DNA of 6,503 nt from Chloroflexota bacterium (GTDB lineage Bacteria; Chloroflexota; Anaerolineae; Anaerolineales; Villigracilaceae), in contig JAMDBC010000119.1 of assembly GCA_023484185.1 (NCBI GenBank), forward strand, positions 1-6,503, given 5' to 3'. The stretch's first letter is position 1. Each line of letters begins with the position of its first letter. The position numbers were made by a program, and so were the translations under genes. The notes below the pieces were generated by a model. The model was not told the origin of the DNA. It searched no databases and was given only the letters and a program-made list of their open reading frames with translations. Below are positions 1-5,762 of the stretch, piece by piece.

Positions 1-318
1 ACTGCCGATCTTGCCGTTGCAATCGGGATGCTTCTTGAGCGCGTCGTAAAGGTTTTGCAAGTCAGTCAGCGCGGTTGCGCCATACTTTTGCACCAGCTTC
101 ATCGCGGTATCACCGTCACCGAGTTGAGCCAGTTCGCCGTGATAAAGATCGGGCGCAAAGGCCAGATAGCCAATGAACGCAAAGCGATCTGCAATAGATT
201 TGGTTTGGGCGTCAAGTCCCCACCATTCCTGGATGACGATGAGGGCAGGCCATGGACCTTTACTTGTTGGTTTGGCGAGATAGCCTTTTACAGAACCGAG
301 TTGAGTAAGGTCGCTCAT
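1..318 (-). CDS. Dienelactone hydrolase family protein, N-terminal part (cut by window edge)
   Basis: This is an alpha/beta-hydrolase of the dienelactone hydrolase (carboxymethylenebutenolidase) family, normally a cytoplasmic enzyme of about 220-250 residues. Only the first 106 residues are present. The motif EWWGLD (residues 31-36) is the family signature that carries the Glu which contacts the nucleophile in the classical enzyme, and PDLYHG (56-61) follows, also typical. The frame runs off the window at NGKIGS, just before the place where the family carries its Gly-x-Cys-x-Gly nucleophile elbow, so the catalytic Cys, Asp and His cannot be seen. The ATG at 318 follows a purine-rich GAGAGGAAACC site. 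It is the third gene of a leftward operon, starting 15 nt after the stop of the DUF4350-like gene. The substrate is unknown: many members do not act on dienelactone. Family assignment is firm. Confidence 0.88.
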   Translation of the reverse strand, partial: MSDLTQLGSVKGYLAKPTSKGPWPALIVIQEWWGLDAQTKSIADRFAFIGYLAFAPDLYHGELAQLGDGDTAMKLVQKYGATALTDLQNLYDALKKHPDCNGKIGS

Positions 319-333
319 GGTTTCCTCTCTTTC

Positions 334-1773
334 TTATCCTGCGCCAGTTGGGGTTGGCGTCGGTGTGCCTTCTGCAGCAGGCGCGGGAGTGGTAGAGAAT
401 TTTCCGCCTGAACCGATACTGCATACCCCGATGTTATTTTGCAGGACACAACCTGCAAGACTGCCGCTGCTCAAAGTGTCCATCAAGGTGGTCAGGTCGG
501 TCTCCGTGTCAGCAAGCAGGACGATGGTGTTGCCGCTTTTACCTGCACTGAATAATAGGATGCCATTGCCTGCCCGTCCGAGTTTTCCAAATTGCGGGAC
601 TTCAACAAACTCACTGGTGCCATCCAACTTTAAACTGAATGCATCAATATATTTTGCCAGATCGTCGCTGGGCGAGAAAGTGCCAAGCACAATTTCATTG
701 CCGCTATTCGTTGCAGTCTCACTGATTTTCATATCCACATTCAGCGTTTTCAATTCGGCCTGCAGGCGCGATAGCGCGCCGGTCATCTCCGCCGTCATCT
801 GCACGTTGGAGGTCGGAAGGATGCTGGCTGTGGCTCCGTTGAACACAAACGGGAAATCAGCCAGGGTGACCTGGTGTGTGCCTCCGATGAGAAAGTCTGC
901 GACGTTGTTGACAAGTATGTTGTTATCGGCAACGGTGTTATATGGTGTCTGCATAAAAGTGAAATCGCCGACAGCTAACACGTTTCCGTCCGCGCTCAAA
1001 GCGGACGCGGCCCAACCTTGCTTCGAATCGTTCCCGGGCATCGCGTCGGTCCCGGACGAGAAAGTTTTGTCGCCGCCGACCAGCAGGGCCAACCCTGAAT
1101 CTGTTTTCACGGAATGAACGCCATACAGCGTGATCTTTTTCAGACCCCACGTCAGATCGGATTTGCCAAACTGCTCGAAGAACACGTTGCGGAAGTTGCC
1201 TTCGTTGTCGGTGAGATTGTAGAGATAGTCATTGTTGAAACTGATGCCGAACGATTCAAGCAAAGGATTAACGATGTCCGTATCCGGGAGGATCACGGGC
1301 GAACCGCTGGTGTAATCAGTATAAACCAGACCGCGTGTTGCGTCAGTGAAAAAGGCCAATCGTCCGCCGCGCCGCTCGAAGTCCAGGATGAAGCGGGTCT
1401 CATCCGCAGTGAAATTGATAGAAGGTGAAATTATTATGTATGAACTGGCAGCCTTCAATTGCGATTCTAATTTTGCCGTGTCTGTATTTATTTCAACGCG
1501 TGCCCCGCGGCGAGTCAGCGCATCGGCCATCGCTTGAAACTCGCTGGGCCGGAATTGGTTGCTGTGTGAATAATCCAGCAAGACCACGCCGCCTTTTTGT
1601 TTGATGTCTTCAGGCTGCGGCGTGGAGATGGGTGCCTGCGGCATTTTCAAGCTGGCGTAGTCCGGTGTTTGGATTTTATGAGGAAGATCGAAGCCGGGGA
1701 AATACCAGGCGAAGCGCAGGACGATGGGCAGGATGAACAATGCGAGAATGATGGTAATGGTTTTGCGGTTCAT
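334..1773 (-). CDS. Membrane-anchored DUF4350-like protein
   Basis: A 479-residue protein of unknown function. An N-terminal hydrophobic helix (about residues 6-26) with a basic start (MNRK) looks like an uncleaved anchor, so the rest probably lies outside the membrane. From about 61 to 298 the pattern resembles DUF4350/GldG-type extracytoplasmic domains: a strand GGVVLLDYSH, the segment FTADETRFILDFERRGGRL (121-139), and a later VLAVGDFTFM followed by DNNILVNNVADFLIGG. A second alpha/beta-looking region follows (about 325-440). Two Cys (442, 451) could form a disulphide, and the tail after 460 is Pro/Thr-rich and low complexity. The ATG at 1773 is preceded by AGGAGG at good spacing. It starts 9 nt after the SppA-like gene and 15 nt before the hydrolase gene, so it is almost certainly cotranscribed with both. 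The domain call rests on pattern recognition only; the role is not known. Confidence 0.8.
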   Translation of the reverse strand: MNRKTITIILALFILPIVLRFAWYFPGFDLPHKIQTPDYASLKMPQAPISTPQPEDIKQKGGVVLLDYSHSNQFRPSEFQAMADALTRRGARVEINTDTAKLESQLKAASSYIIISPSINFTADETRFILDFERRGGRLAFFTDATRGLVYTDYTSGSPVILPDTDIVNPLLESFGISFNNDYLYNLTDNEGNFRNVFFEQFGKSDLTWGLKKITLYGVHSVKTDSGLALLVGGDKTFSSGTDAMPGNDSKQGWAASALSADGNVLAVGDFTFMQTPYNTVADNNILVNNVADFLIGGTHQVTLADFPFVFNGATASILPTSNVQMTAEMTGALSRLQAELKTLNVDMKISETATNSGNEIVLGTFSPSDDLAKYIDAFSLKLDGTSEFVEVPQFGKLGRAGNGILLFSAGKSGNTIVLLADTETDLTTLMDTLSSGSLAGCVLQNNIGVCSIGSGGKFSTTPAPAAEGTPTPTPTGAG

Positions 1774-1782
1774 GGCATCCTC

Positions 1783-2643
1783 CTACTTTTGCTCAACAGG
1801 CAATTGCGGAATGTAAAGCATGTACAGACCCGGACGAGATGGATAGGGCAAGATCACGCCTTCCTTGGTTTGCAGGAAAAATCCAGACGCGTAGGTGGTG
1901 CCTGGATGAACAATTGCCACGTTGTACAAATCTTTTATGCTGTAATTCCAGATATGTGCTATGGCCGCGGCCTGGTTATACGCGTCGGTCTCGGAGCCAA
2001 GCTGGTCTATGAGTCCGAGGCGCAGGGCTTCGCTTCCCGGCCAGATTTGTCCGCGCAAAAGAACATCCGGGCCGATTTTTAAACGGTCGCCGCGTCCGAG
2101 TTTGACGGCTTGATAAAAGCCTTGTTTGAGCATCTCGATCTCGCGCACGGTGGTATCACGCGGCGACCCCCAGAGTTTGTAAGGCCCGGTTGAGATGATA
2201 TCTTCAAAGATAAATGGAGTGGGCGGCAGGTAACCGATCACGCCCACGTTGCCAACTTCCGAGGCTGGAACGGCTACAACATAATCCGTTCCTGAAGATA
2301 AATAATAGGCTCCGCTGGCGGCCATGCCGCTGACCCAGGTCACGACTGGCTTTTCTGCGCGCAGCCGCGACAGCTCCATGTAAACGGCTTCTGTGTCCAC
2401 GACGGTGCCGCCGGGGCTATCGAGAATCAAAACTATGGCGCGGATTTCCGGATGTTCACGCGCATAAGTGATCTGTGTGATGAGGTCTTTGGCTGTAAAT
2501 GCATTGATGGCATCGTTCAATCGTATGACGCCGATAACGGGTTTCTGAATCAATAAGGAAATCAAAACACCGAGCACCAGCGCAGGGATTGCCCACCATA
2601 GAAATCGGTTGCGTTCCTCAGGGGTCATCTCAAAGTATTTCAT
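1783..2643 (-). CDS. SppA-like membrane serine protease (signal peptide peptidase / ClpP-class family)
   Basis: A 286-residue membrane-bound peptidase of the SppA (S49) family, which cleaves membrane-embedded peptides such as leftover signal peptides. Residues 1-12 are polar, then a single TM helix spans about 13-33, and the protease domain follows. LDSPGGTVVDTE (74-85) is the conserved oxyanion-side segment. SGMAASGAYYL (105-115) carries the nucleophile Ser110. GPYKLWGSPRD (153-163) matches the conserved segment that holds the general-base Lys, here Lys156, giving the Ser-Lys dyad of short single-domain SppA proteins. GRGDRL and GLIDQLGS complete the family pattern. An in-frame ATG at 2685 would add 14 residues, but that start has no ribosome site and lies upstream of the predicted transcription start, whereas the ATG at 2643 has AAAGGAGG just ahead. 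It is first in the leftward operon and divergent from ffh. Confidence 0.9.
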   Translation of the reverse strand: MKYFEMTPEERNRFLWWAIPALVLGVLISLLIQKPVIGVIRLNDAINAFTAKDLITQITYAREHPEIRAIVLILDSPGGTVVDTEAVYMELSRLRAEKPVVTWVSGMAASGAYYLSSGTDYVVAVPASEVGNVGVIGYLPPTPFIFEDIISTGPYKLWGSPRDTTVREIEMLKQGFYQAVKLGRGDRLKIGPDVLLRGQIWPGSEALRLGLIDQLGSETDAYNQAAAIAHIWNYSIKDLYNVAIVHPGTTYASGFFLQTKEGVILPYPSRPGLYMLYIPQLPVEQK

Positions 2644-2647
2644 GGAG

Positions 2648-2655
2648 CCTCCTTT
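2648..2655 (-). promoter_or_regulatory. Ribosome binding site that fixes the SppA-like start
   Basis: AAAGGAGG read on the minus strand, 4 nt before the ATG at 2643. It selects this start over the in-frame ATG at 2685. Confidence 0.8.
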
Positions 2656-2669
2656 GTGCGGCTGGTATG

Positions 2670-2698
2670 AGCATAAATGATACAAGGCGCTTTGTCAA
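2670..2698 (-). promoter_or_regulatory. Sigma-70-type promoter of the SppA-like operon
   Basis: On the minus strand, TTGACA (2698-2693), a 17-nt spacer and TATGCT (2675-2670). The predicted transcription start is near 2663, leaving a leader of about 20 nt to the ATG at 2643. A perfect -35, an optimal spacer and correct placement make this a strong call from sequence alone. No terminator or second promoter is visible before the following two genes. Confidence 0.72.
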
Positions 2699-2779
2699 TC
2701 ACAGTTTTGGTTTATTGGAAAAGTGCGGTTCGACTAAATCCCTGCGCCTGTTTTGCATTCCAATTTACTTTATCGTTGC

Positions 2780-2796
2780 CGTGGGATGGGCCCTCT
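2780..2796 (+). repeat. 17-bp promoter-region repeat, copy 1
   Basis: CGTGGGATGGGCCCTCT. It matches 2820-2836 with one mismatch (A against G at the seventh base) and starts exactly 40 bp before it. The centre holds the palindrome GGGCCC. It lies between the divergent promoters of the SppA-like operon and ffh and could be an operator site, but no regulator is identified. Confidence 0.6.
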
Positions 2797-2819
2797 GTCA
2801 ACCCAAAGTAGAAATGTCA

Positions 2820-2836
2820 CGTGGGGTGGGCCCTCT
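2820..2836 (+). repeat. 17-bp promoter-region repeat, copy 2, abutting the ffh -35 box
   Basis: CGTGGGGTGGGCCCTCT. The last base overlaps the first T of the TTGACC -35 element of ffh, so a protein bound here would touch or block RNA polymerase. See copy 1 at 2780-2796, which lies four helical turns upstream. Confidence 0.6.
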
Positions 2837-2864
2837 TGACCTCAACTTGCTCCCGCACTACAAT
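2836..2864 (+). promoter_or_regulatory. Sigma-70-type promoter of ffh
   Basis: TTGACC (2836-2841), a 17-nt spacer and TACAAT (2859-2864). Transcription should start near 2871, giving a short leader of roughly 18 nt that includes the GAAAGGGA ribosome site before the ATG at 2889. Both boxes are one base from consensus and the spacing is optimal. Confidence 0.75.
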
Positions 2865-2888
2865 GCCGGCCTACTCTGAAAGGGAATC

Positions 2889-4220
2889 ATGTTTGAAACT
2901 CTCACCGGACGACTCAACCAGGTCTTTGACCAACTCCGTAAACGCGGAAAATTATCCGAAGCGGATGTGGATGCAGCGATGCGCGAAGTGCGTTTGGCTT
3001 TGCTCGAAGCCGACGTTCACTTTAGCGTTGTCAAAACTTTCATCGCGCGCGTTCGTGAACGCGCCATCGGCGCGGAAGTTTCAAAGGCGCTGAATCCTGG
3101 TCAACAGGTGATCAAGATCGTCAATGAAGAATTGATCGCCACGCTTGGCGAACCTGCGCCATTAAATATGACCGGGCCAAAACCGCGCGTGATTATGATG
3201 GTCGGTTTGCAGGGTTCCGGTAAAACGACTGCATCGGGAAAGCTGGCGCACATTCTGCGTTCGAAAGGGGAGCGCGTGATGTTGGTCGCGGGCGATCCGT
3301 ATCGCCCGGCGGCTGTGCAACAATTACAGCAACTCGGCGAACGGATTGATGTCCCCGTTGAAGCGGATTTAAATATCAAGCCGCCGGAGCTGGCGAAGCG
3401 GGCTTTTGACAAAGCCGAAAAGGGCGGATTCACCGTCATGATCGTGGACACCGCTGGTCGGTCGCAGTTGGACGCGGAACTAATGAGCGAGTTAAAGTCC
3501 ATCGTGGCGAAAGTCCCGCCCGTGGAAATCCTGCTGGTCGTCGACTCGATGATCGGCCAGGAAGCGTTGAACATCGCACAAGGTTTTCGTGACAACGTGT
3601 CCATCACCGGTCTGATCATGACCAAGATGGACGGCGACTCGCGCGGCGGCGCGGCCATCTCCATCCGTTCTGTGACGGGTGTGCCAATCAAATTTATCGG
3701 CACGGGCGAAAAACTGGACGCGCTCGAAACGTATGACCCGGCGCGTTTGTCGTCGCGCATTTTGGGAATGGGCGACATGCTTGGCCTGATCGAAAAAGCC
3801 GAGGCCGCTTTTGACGCGCAAAGCGCGCAGTCCTTGCAAAAGAACGCCGAGCGCATGATGAAGGGCCAGTTCACGCTCGAAGATTTTCTTGAGCAAATGA
3901 AGCAGATGAAAAAGATGGGGCCGCTCAGCCAGATCATGGACATGCTGCCCGGCCAGATGGGACAGGCAGCGCGTCAGGCCGATCCGAAAGATATTGAAAA
4001 AGGCATGAAGCAATCGGAAGCCATCATCCATTCGATGACGCTCAAGGAACGCCGCAATCCCGATATTTTGAACGCGTCACGAAGAAGACGAATCGCGGCT
4101 GGCTCCGGCGTCGAAGTGCAGGATGTCAATAAACTCGTCAAGCAATTCCGCGAAACGCAGAAGTTGATGAAGACGATTCAGAAAACAGGTGGAAGAGGGC
4201 TAGGGAATTTGTTTGGTTGA
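2889..4220 (+). CDS. ffh: Signal recognition particle protein Ffh (SRP54 GTPase)
   Basis: Ffh binds signal sequences emerging from the ribosome together with 4.5S/SRP RNA and hands the complex to the FtsY receptor at the membrane. The protein is full length at 443 residues. An N domain of helices (1-95) leads into the G domain: P-loop GLQGSGKTT (106-114), the insertion-box motif DPYRPAAVQQL (136-146), DTAGR (187-191), TKMDGDSRGG (245-254) and GTGEKLDALE (271-280). The Met-rich M domain (about 320-443) has many Met in amphipathic helices (MKGQFTLEDFLEQMKQMKKM) and the SRP-RNA-binding SRRRRIAAGSG (397-407). FtsY is excluded because the M domain is present. The start follows GAAAGGGA. No terminator separates it from the gene pair 41 nt downstream. 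Its last 126 nt (from within codon Ile402 to the stop) are repeated at 4719-4844, so the present 3' end may be an acquired copy. Confidence 0.98.
   Translation: MFETLTGRLNQVFDQLRKRGKLSEADVDAAMREVRLALLEADVHFSVVKTFIARVRERAIGAEVSKALNPGQQVIKIVNEELIATLGEPAPLNMTGPKPRVIMMVGLQGSGKTTASGKLAHILRSKGERVMLVAGDPYRPAAVQQLQQLGERIDVPVEADLNIKPPELAKRAFDKAEKGGFTVMIVDTAGRSQLDAELMSELKSIVAKVPPVEILLVVDSMIGQEALNIAQGFRDNVSITGLIMTKMDGDSRGGAAISIRSVTGVPIKFIGTGEKLDALETYDPARLSSRILGMGDMLGLIEKAEAAFDAQSAQSLQKNAERMMKGQFTLEDFLEQMKQMKKMGPLSQIMDMLPGQMGQAARQADPKDIEKGMKQSEAIIHSMTLKERRNPDILNASRRRRIAAGSGVEVQDVNKLVKQFRETQKLMKTIQKTGGRGLGNLFG
4095..4220 (+). repeat. 126-bp direct repeat, copy A (3' end of ffh)
   Basis: The terminal 126 nt of ffh, including the stop codon, match 4719-4844 at 119 of 126 positions (offset 624). 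Differences are at 4137, 4199, 4200, 4202, 4216, 4217 and 4219, so most lie in the last 22 bases. Three of the changes are synonymous (one GGG/GGA, two in CTA/TTG), one changes TGA to TAA, one gives Val to Ile and two change the last residue from Gly to Glu. Similarity fades upstream of 4092. Confidence 0.95.
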
Positions 4221-4248
4221 TGATGTAAAATACAGATAGAATTAGTCG

Positions 4249-4255
4249 AAAGGAG
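4249..4255 (+). promoter_or_regulatory. Ribosome binding site that fixes the antitoxin-like start
   Basis: AAAGGAG, 6 nt before the ATG at 4262. The alternative TTG at 4256 abuts it and the ATG at 4259 is only 3 nt away, so 4262 is the best start. A weak promoter-like pair (TTGGTT at 4213-4218 and TAGAAT at 4237-4242, 18 nt apart) lies upstream but is not convincing. Confidence 0.65.
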
Positions 4256-4261
4256 TTGATG

Positions 4262-4459
4262 ATGACCATTCAGGAAATTGAGCAGGCTATTACTGAATTG
4301 CCGCCAGACGAACTGGCTCGCTTTCGCAAGTGGTTCGATGAATTCGACGCTAAAATATGGGACGAGCAATTTGAGCGCGATGCGAAGTCTGGCAAATTAG
4401 ACAGAATTGCTGAGAAGGCTGTCGCTGAATACCACGCGGGGAAATCCAAAGAGCTGTGA
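4262..4459 (+). CDS. Small acidic antitoxin-like protein of a predicted type II pair
   Basis: A 65-residue, charged, mostly helical protein beginning MTIQEIEQAITELPPDEL, followed by ARFRKWFDEFDAKIWDEQFERD and a Lys-rich, probably flexible end. This form (helix, LPPDEL turn, WF-x-EFDA-x-WD-x-QFE) is seen in many small proteins encoded just ahead of RelE/ParE-like toxins. The DNA-binding class is not clear from sequence. The stop overlaps the toxin start in GTGA, indicating translational coupling. It begins 41 nt after ffh with no visible terminator between, so read-through from the ffh promoter may be its main source of transcript. Function as antitoxin is inferred from size, charge and position. 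Two start codons upstream (4256, 4259) are possible but sit too close to the ribosome site. Confidence 0.78.
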   Translation: MTIQEIEQAITELPPDELARFRKWFDEFDAKIWDEQFERDAKSGKLDRIAEKAVAEYHAGKSKEL

Positions 4460-4710
4460 GGCATTTTGCCAATGCCTCTTTTTGGGAACTTTATGATAAA
4501 CTGCCGCCTTTGGTTCAGAAATTAGCGGACAAGAATTTTGAATTGCTCAAGGCCAACCCGCAACACCCTTCTTTGCATTTAAAGAAAGCAGGAAAATATT
4601 GGTCTGCGCGGGTTGGGATAAAGCATCGTGTGTTGGGCGTGGAGATCGAGGACGGCCTGTTGTGGTTCTGGATTGGCGCTCACGCAGACTATGACAAAAT
4701 GCTGGAATAA
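4456..4710 (+). CDS. RelE/ParE-superfamily toxin-like protein
   Basis: An 84-residue protein starting at GTG in the GTGA overlap with the antitoxin-like gene. Its layout is that of the RelE/ParE fold: an N-terminal helical hairpin (FWELYDKLPPLVQKLADKNFELL, 9-31), then NPQHPSLHLKK (34-44), then strands YWSARVGIKHRVLGVE (48-63) and the C-terminal strand LLWFWIGAHADYDKML (68-83). Arg52, Lys56/His57/Arg58, His76 and Tyr79 are candidate active or RNA-contacting residues by analogy with the superfamily; this is inference. Family members act as mRNA interferases (RelE) or gyrase inhibitors (ParE), and this sequence does not tell which. The stop codon lies only 5-8 nt before the second copy of the ffh 3' end, so the gene ends almost exactly at the edge of the repeat. 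It appears intact. Confidence 0.85.
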   Translation: MRHFANASFWELYDKLPPLVQKLADKNFELLKANPQHPSLHLKKAGKYWSARVGIKHRVLGVEIEDGLLWFWIGAHADYDKMLE

Positions 4711-4718
4711 AGATTATT

Positions 4719-4844
4719 GCGGCTGGCTCCGGCGTCGAAGTGCAGGATGTCAATAAACTCATCAAGCAATTCCGCGAAACGCAGAAGTTGATGAAGACGA
4801 TTCAGAAAACAGGTGGAAGAGGATTGGGGAATTTGTTTGAGTAA
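4719..4844 (+). repeat. 126-bp direct repeat, copy B (orphan second 3' end of ffh)
   Basis: A near-identical copy of the ffh 3' end with no start codon or upstream gene of its own. It is still open in the ffh frame from Ile402 onward and ends in Glu-TAA in place of Gly-TGA, with no internal stop or indel. Recombination between A and B would remove 624 bp carrying the gene pair and leave an intact 443-codon ffh. The mostly synonymous differences suggest that this copy was under coding selection until recently, either as the original end of ffh here or as the end of ffh in a donor genome. Confidence 0.93.
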
Positions 4845-5053
4845 TGGTGGTGTCAGTACAAGATGACATCCCTTATTGGTGTAGTACCTACCAAAACGGC
4901 TTCGTCCGCGCCAATAGCCTCCACTTTTGTGTTTGTAACTGTGATACCTTGGCATTTTGTCCTCGTCTTCATATCATCTATTAAACCGAAAATGGTGAGC
5001 AAATTATAGCACTGCAACCTAGCCTATGAGCAACTTCAAACTTACTTCTTCGT
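4845..5053. other. Gene-poor spacer between the two repeat-bracketed cassettes
   Basis: No confident gene. On the plus strand an ATG at 4844, overlapping the stop of the orphan ffh end as TAATG, opens a 46-codon frame to 4984 with five Cys clustered in its second half. A promoter-like pair TTGGCA (4949-4954), 17 nt, TATCAT (4972-4977) could drive rightward transcription. This may be the old downstream flank of ffh. Confidence 0.45.
4949..4977 (+). promoter_or_regulatory. Possible rightward promoter in the spacer
   Basis: TTGGCA, a 17-nt spacer, then TATCAT. No credible gene starts within 100 nt. Before cassette 2 was inserted it may have served the small membrane protein gene now at 5838. 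Weak evidence, based on box similarity only. Confidence 0.3.
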
Positions 5054-5111
5054 TTCTCCCTCCTCACTTCACACCCAATTCACAACCCAAATCTATGTTT
5101 CCGTTCATAAT
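5054..5111. repeat. 58-bp direct repeat, copy 1 (downstream edge of cassette 2)
   Basis: It matches 5763-5820 at 54 of 58 positions (offset 709); all four differences (at 5066, 5085, 5097, 5098) are transitions. It holds an internal tandem of about 11 nt, TTCACACCCAA followed by TTCACAACCCAA. It ends 2 nt from the stop codon of the DUF4160 gene. No coding sense is conserved: read on the minus strand, this copy has a stop where the other does not. Confidence 0.93.
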
Positions 5112-5113
5112 CC

Positions 5114-5353
5114 TTATTTCAATGGCTCTATCTTTTTGGTTTTTTGCTGTTTTCCGGCAAGTTCCCAGTCGCGGCGCAGTTCATCCTGGTGCATGGATGC
5201 CCACTCGATGACCATTCCCAAAGTGCGCGCGGAGAGACTGCCATGGATTACCGCCAGCGTGTTGATGTTGATCCAAACTTCGTCGTCCCCATATTCAGCG
5301 TGAAAATGAGGCGGGCCGTGATCGTCATAGTACATGCGGATGTACAATGCCAT
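5114..5353 (-). CDS. DUF4160 family protein, 5' end apparently frameshifted
   Basis: A 79-residue open frame with the DUF4160 core: MYYDDHGPPHFHAEYG (7-22), a strand pair with EVWININ, a helix TLGMVIEWASMHQDELRRDWELA and the usual end KIEPLK. The family is short (about 80-90 residues) and usually paired with DUF2442; the pair is a predicted toxin-antitoxin system, not a proven one. The usual start (MPEICRFYGIV, like the family's MP-x-I-x-x-FYGI-x-I) is present from 5375 but in another frame, and joins this frame only if one base around GTAC (5342-5345) is removed. As it stands, translation would have to start at the ATG at 5353, which has no good ribosome site. It follows DUF2442 on the same strand, and the restored start would overlap the DUF2442 stop by 8 nt. 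Confidence 0.75.
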   Translation of the reverse strand: MALYIRMYYDDHGPPHFHAEYGDDEVWININTLAVIHGSLSARTLGMVIEWASMHQDELRRDWELAGKQQKTKKIEPLK

Positions 5354-5375
5354 AAAAGCGGCAAATCTCAGGCAT
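5342..5375 (-). pseudogene. Out-of-frame 5' end of the DUF4160 gene
   Basis: From the ATG at 5375 the minus strand encodes MPEICRFYGIV, a typical DUF4160 N-terminus, then runs into a TGA five codons later. Removing one base near 5342-5345 joins it to the main frame at IRMYYDDH and gives an 86-residue protein. The ATG lies inside the last codons of DUF2442, as expected for a coupled pair. A real mutation and a sequencing insertion are equally possible. Confidence 0.72.
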
Positions 5376-5658
5376 GGACGTGGTCTTCTTTGAGAGCGGG
5401 AAATACTTCCTCGGGTGTTTTGCCTGTCACTTTTATGTAGAGTGAAACTGCGTCAATATCTATCTCGTCTGGCCAAACCAGCCGCCTGCCGTTTTCAATT
5501 GAAATGTTCCTGAAATTCTCGTATTTATTCCAGGATGCAAAAACTCCTTTGCCAGCGAGATGGGAAAGGTCGACATTGCCGGCGGAATTATCGGCAAATT
5601 TGAGCCAGATTTTATAGTTGTCCAGCGGTCGCGCTTCTAAAATTCTCGGTGTGGTCAT
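5368..5658 (-). CDS. DUF2442 family protein, first gene of cassette 2
   Basis: A 96-residue protein with the DUF2442 pattern: ILEARPLDNYKIWLKFADNSAGNVDLS (6-32, an LxLxFxDG-like beta meander with Asn for Gly), then KGVFASW and FRNISIENGRRLVWPDEIDIDAVSLY (49-74) with the conserved W-P-x-x-I-D. The family is small, of unknown biochemistry, and is often encoded next to DUF4160, as here; a toxin-antitoxin role is predicted by that pairing. An in-frame ATG at 5688 would add 10 residues but would lie about 5 nt from the predicted transcription start, whereas the ATG at 5658 follows GAGGAA at 5670-5665. The C-terminal extension KTPEEVFPALKEDHVHA is polar. The gene looks intact, unlike its partner. 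Confidence 0.85.
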   Translation of the reverse strand: MTTPRILEARPLDNYKIWLKFADNSAGNVDLSHLAGKGVFASWNKYENFRNISIENGRRLVWPDEIDIDAVSLYIKVTGKTPEEVFPALKEDHVHA

Positions 5659-5664
5659 CGGATT

Positions 5665-5670
5665 TTCCTC
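5665..5670 (-). promoter_or_regulatory. Ribosome binding site that fixes the DUF2442 start
   Basis: GAGGAA on the minus strand, 6 nt before the ATG at 5658. It selects this start over the in-frame ATG at 5688. Confidence 0.6.
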
Positions 5671-5699
5671 ATTGACATTGGAGAACATTCGATAATCTT

Positions 5700-5705
5700 A
5701 TTATA
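5700..5705 (-). promoter_or_regulatory. -10 box of the DUF2442-DUF4160 promoter
   Basis: A perfect TATAAT on the minus strand, placing the transcription start near 5693 and leaving a leader of about 35 nt. No good -35 box sits 16-18 nt upstream. The short palindrome GGGGA-GCGTTA-TCCCC (5739-5754) lies just upstream of where polymerase would bind and could be an operator, which would fit autoregulation of a toxin-antitoxin pair; this is inference. Confidence 0.5.
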
Positions 5706-5762
5706 CAGCAAGTGTCGCGCAGAATTGGGCAGTCGTTTGGGGAGCGTTATCCCCGCTATATG

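Noticed and set aside
317..1117. Long open frame on the plus strand
   Set aside because: It is antisense to the DUF4350-like gene, has no family motif or ribosome site, and its composition reflects the complementary coding strand.
3101..3943. 280-codon open frame antisense to ffh
   Set aside because: Ffh is unmistakable on the plus strand across this interval; the antisense product is Ser-rich without any domain.
4095..4844. Transposon target-site duplication
   Set aside because: 126 bp is far longer than known target duplications, there are no terminal inverted repeats at the cassette edges, and no transposase is present.
4689..4955. 88-codon minus-strand frame across the orphan ffh end
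   Set aside because: Its second half is simply the antisense of the ffh repeat. The first part (rich in Gly, Arg and Tyr) matches no family I know and has no clear ribosome site.
5026..5211. 61-codon plus-strand frame with a hydrophobic segment
   Set aside because: It runs through the non-coding 58-bp repeat and is then antisense to the DUF4160 gene.
5739..5754. Stem-loop GGGGA-GCGTTA-TCCCC as a terminator
   Set aside because: Only a 5-bp stem and no T run on either strand; kept only as a possible operator near the cassette 2 promoter.
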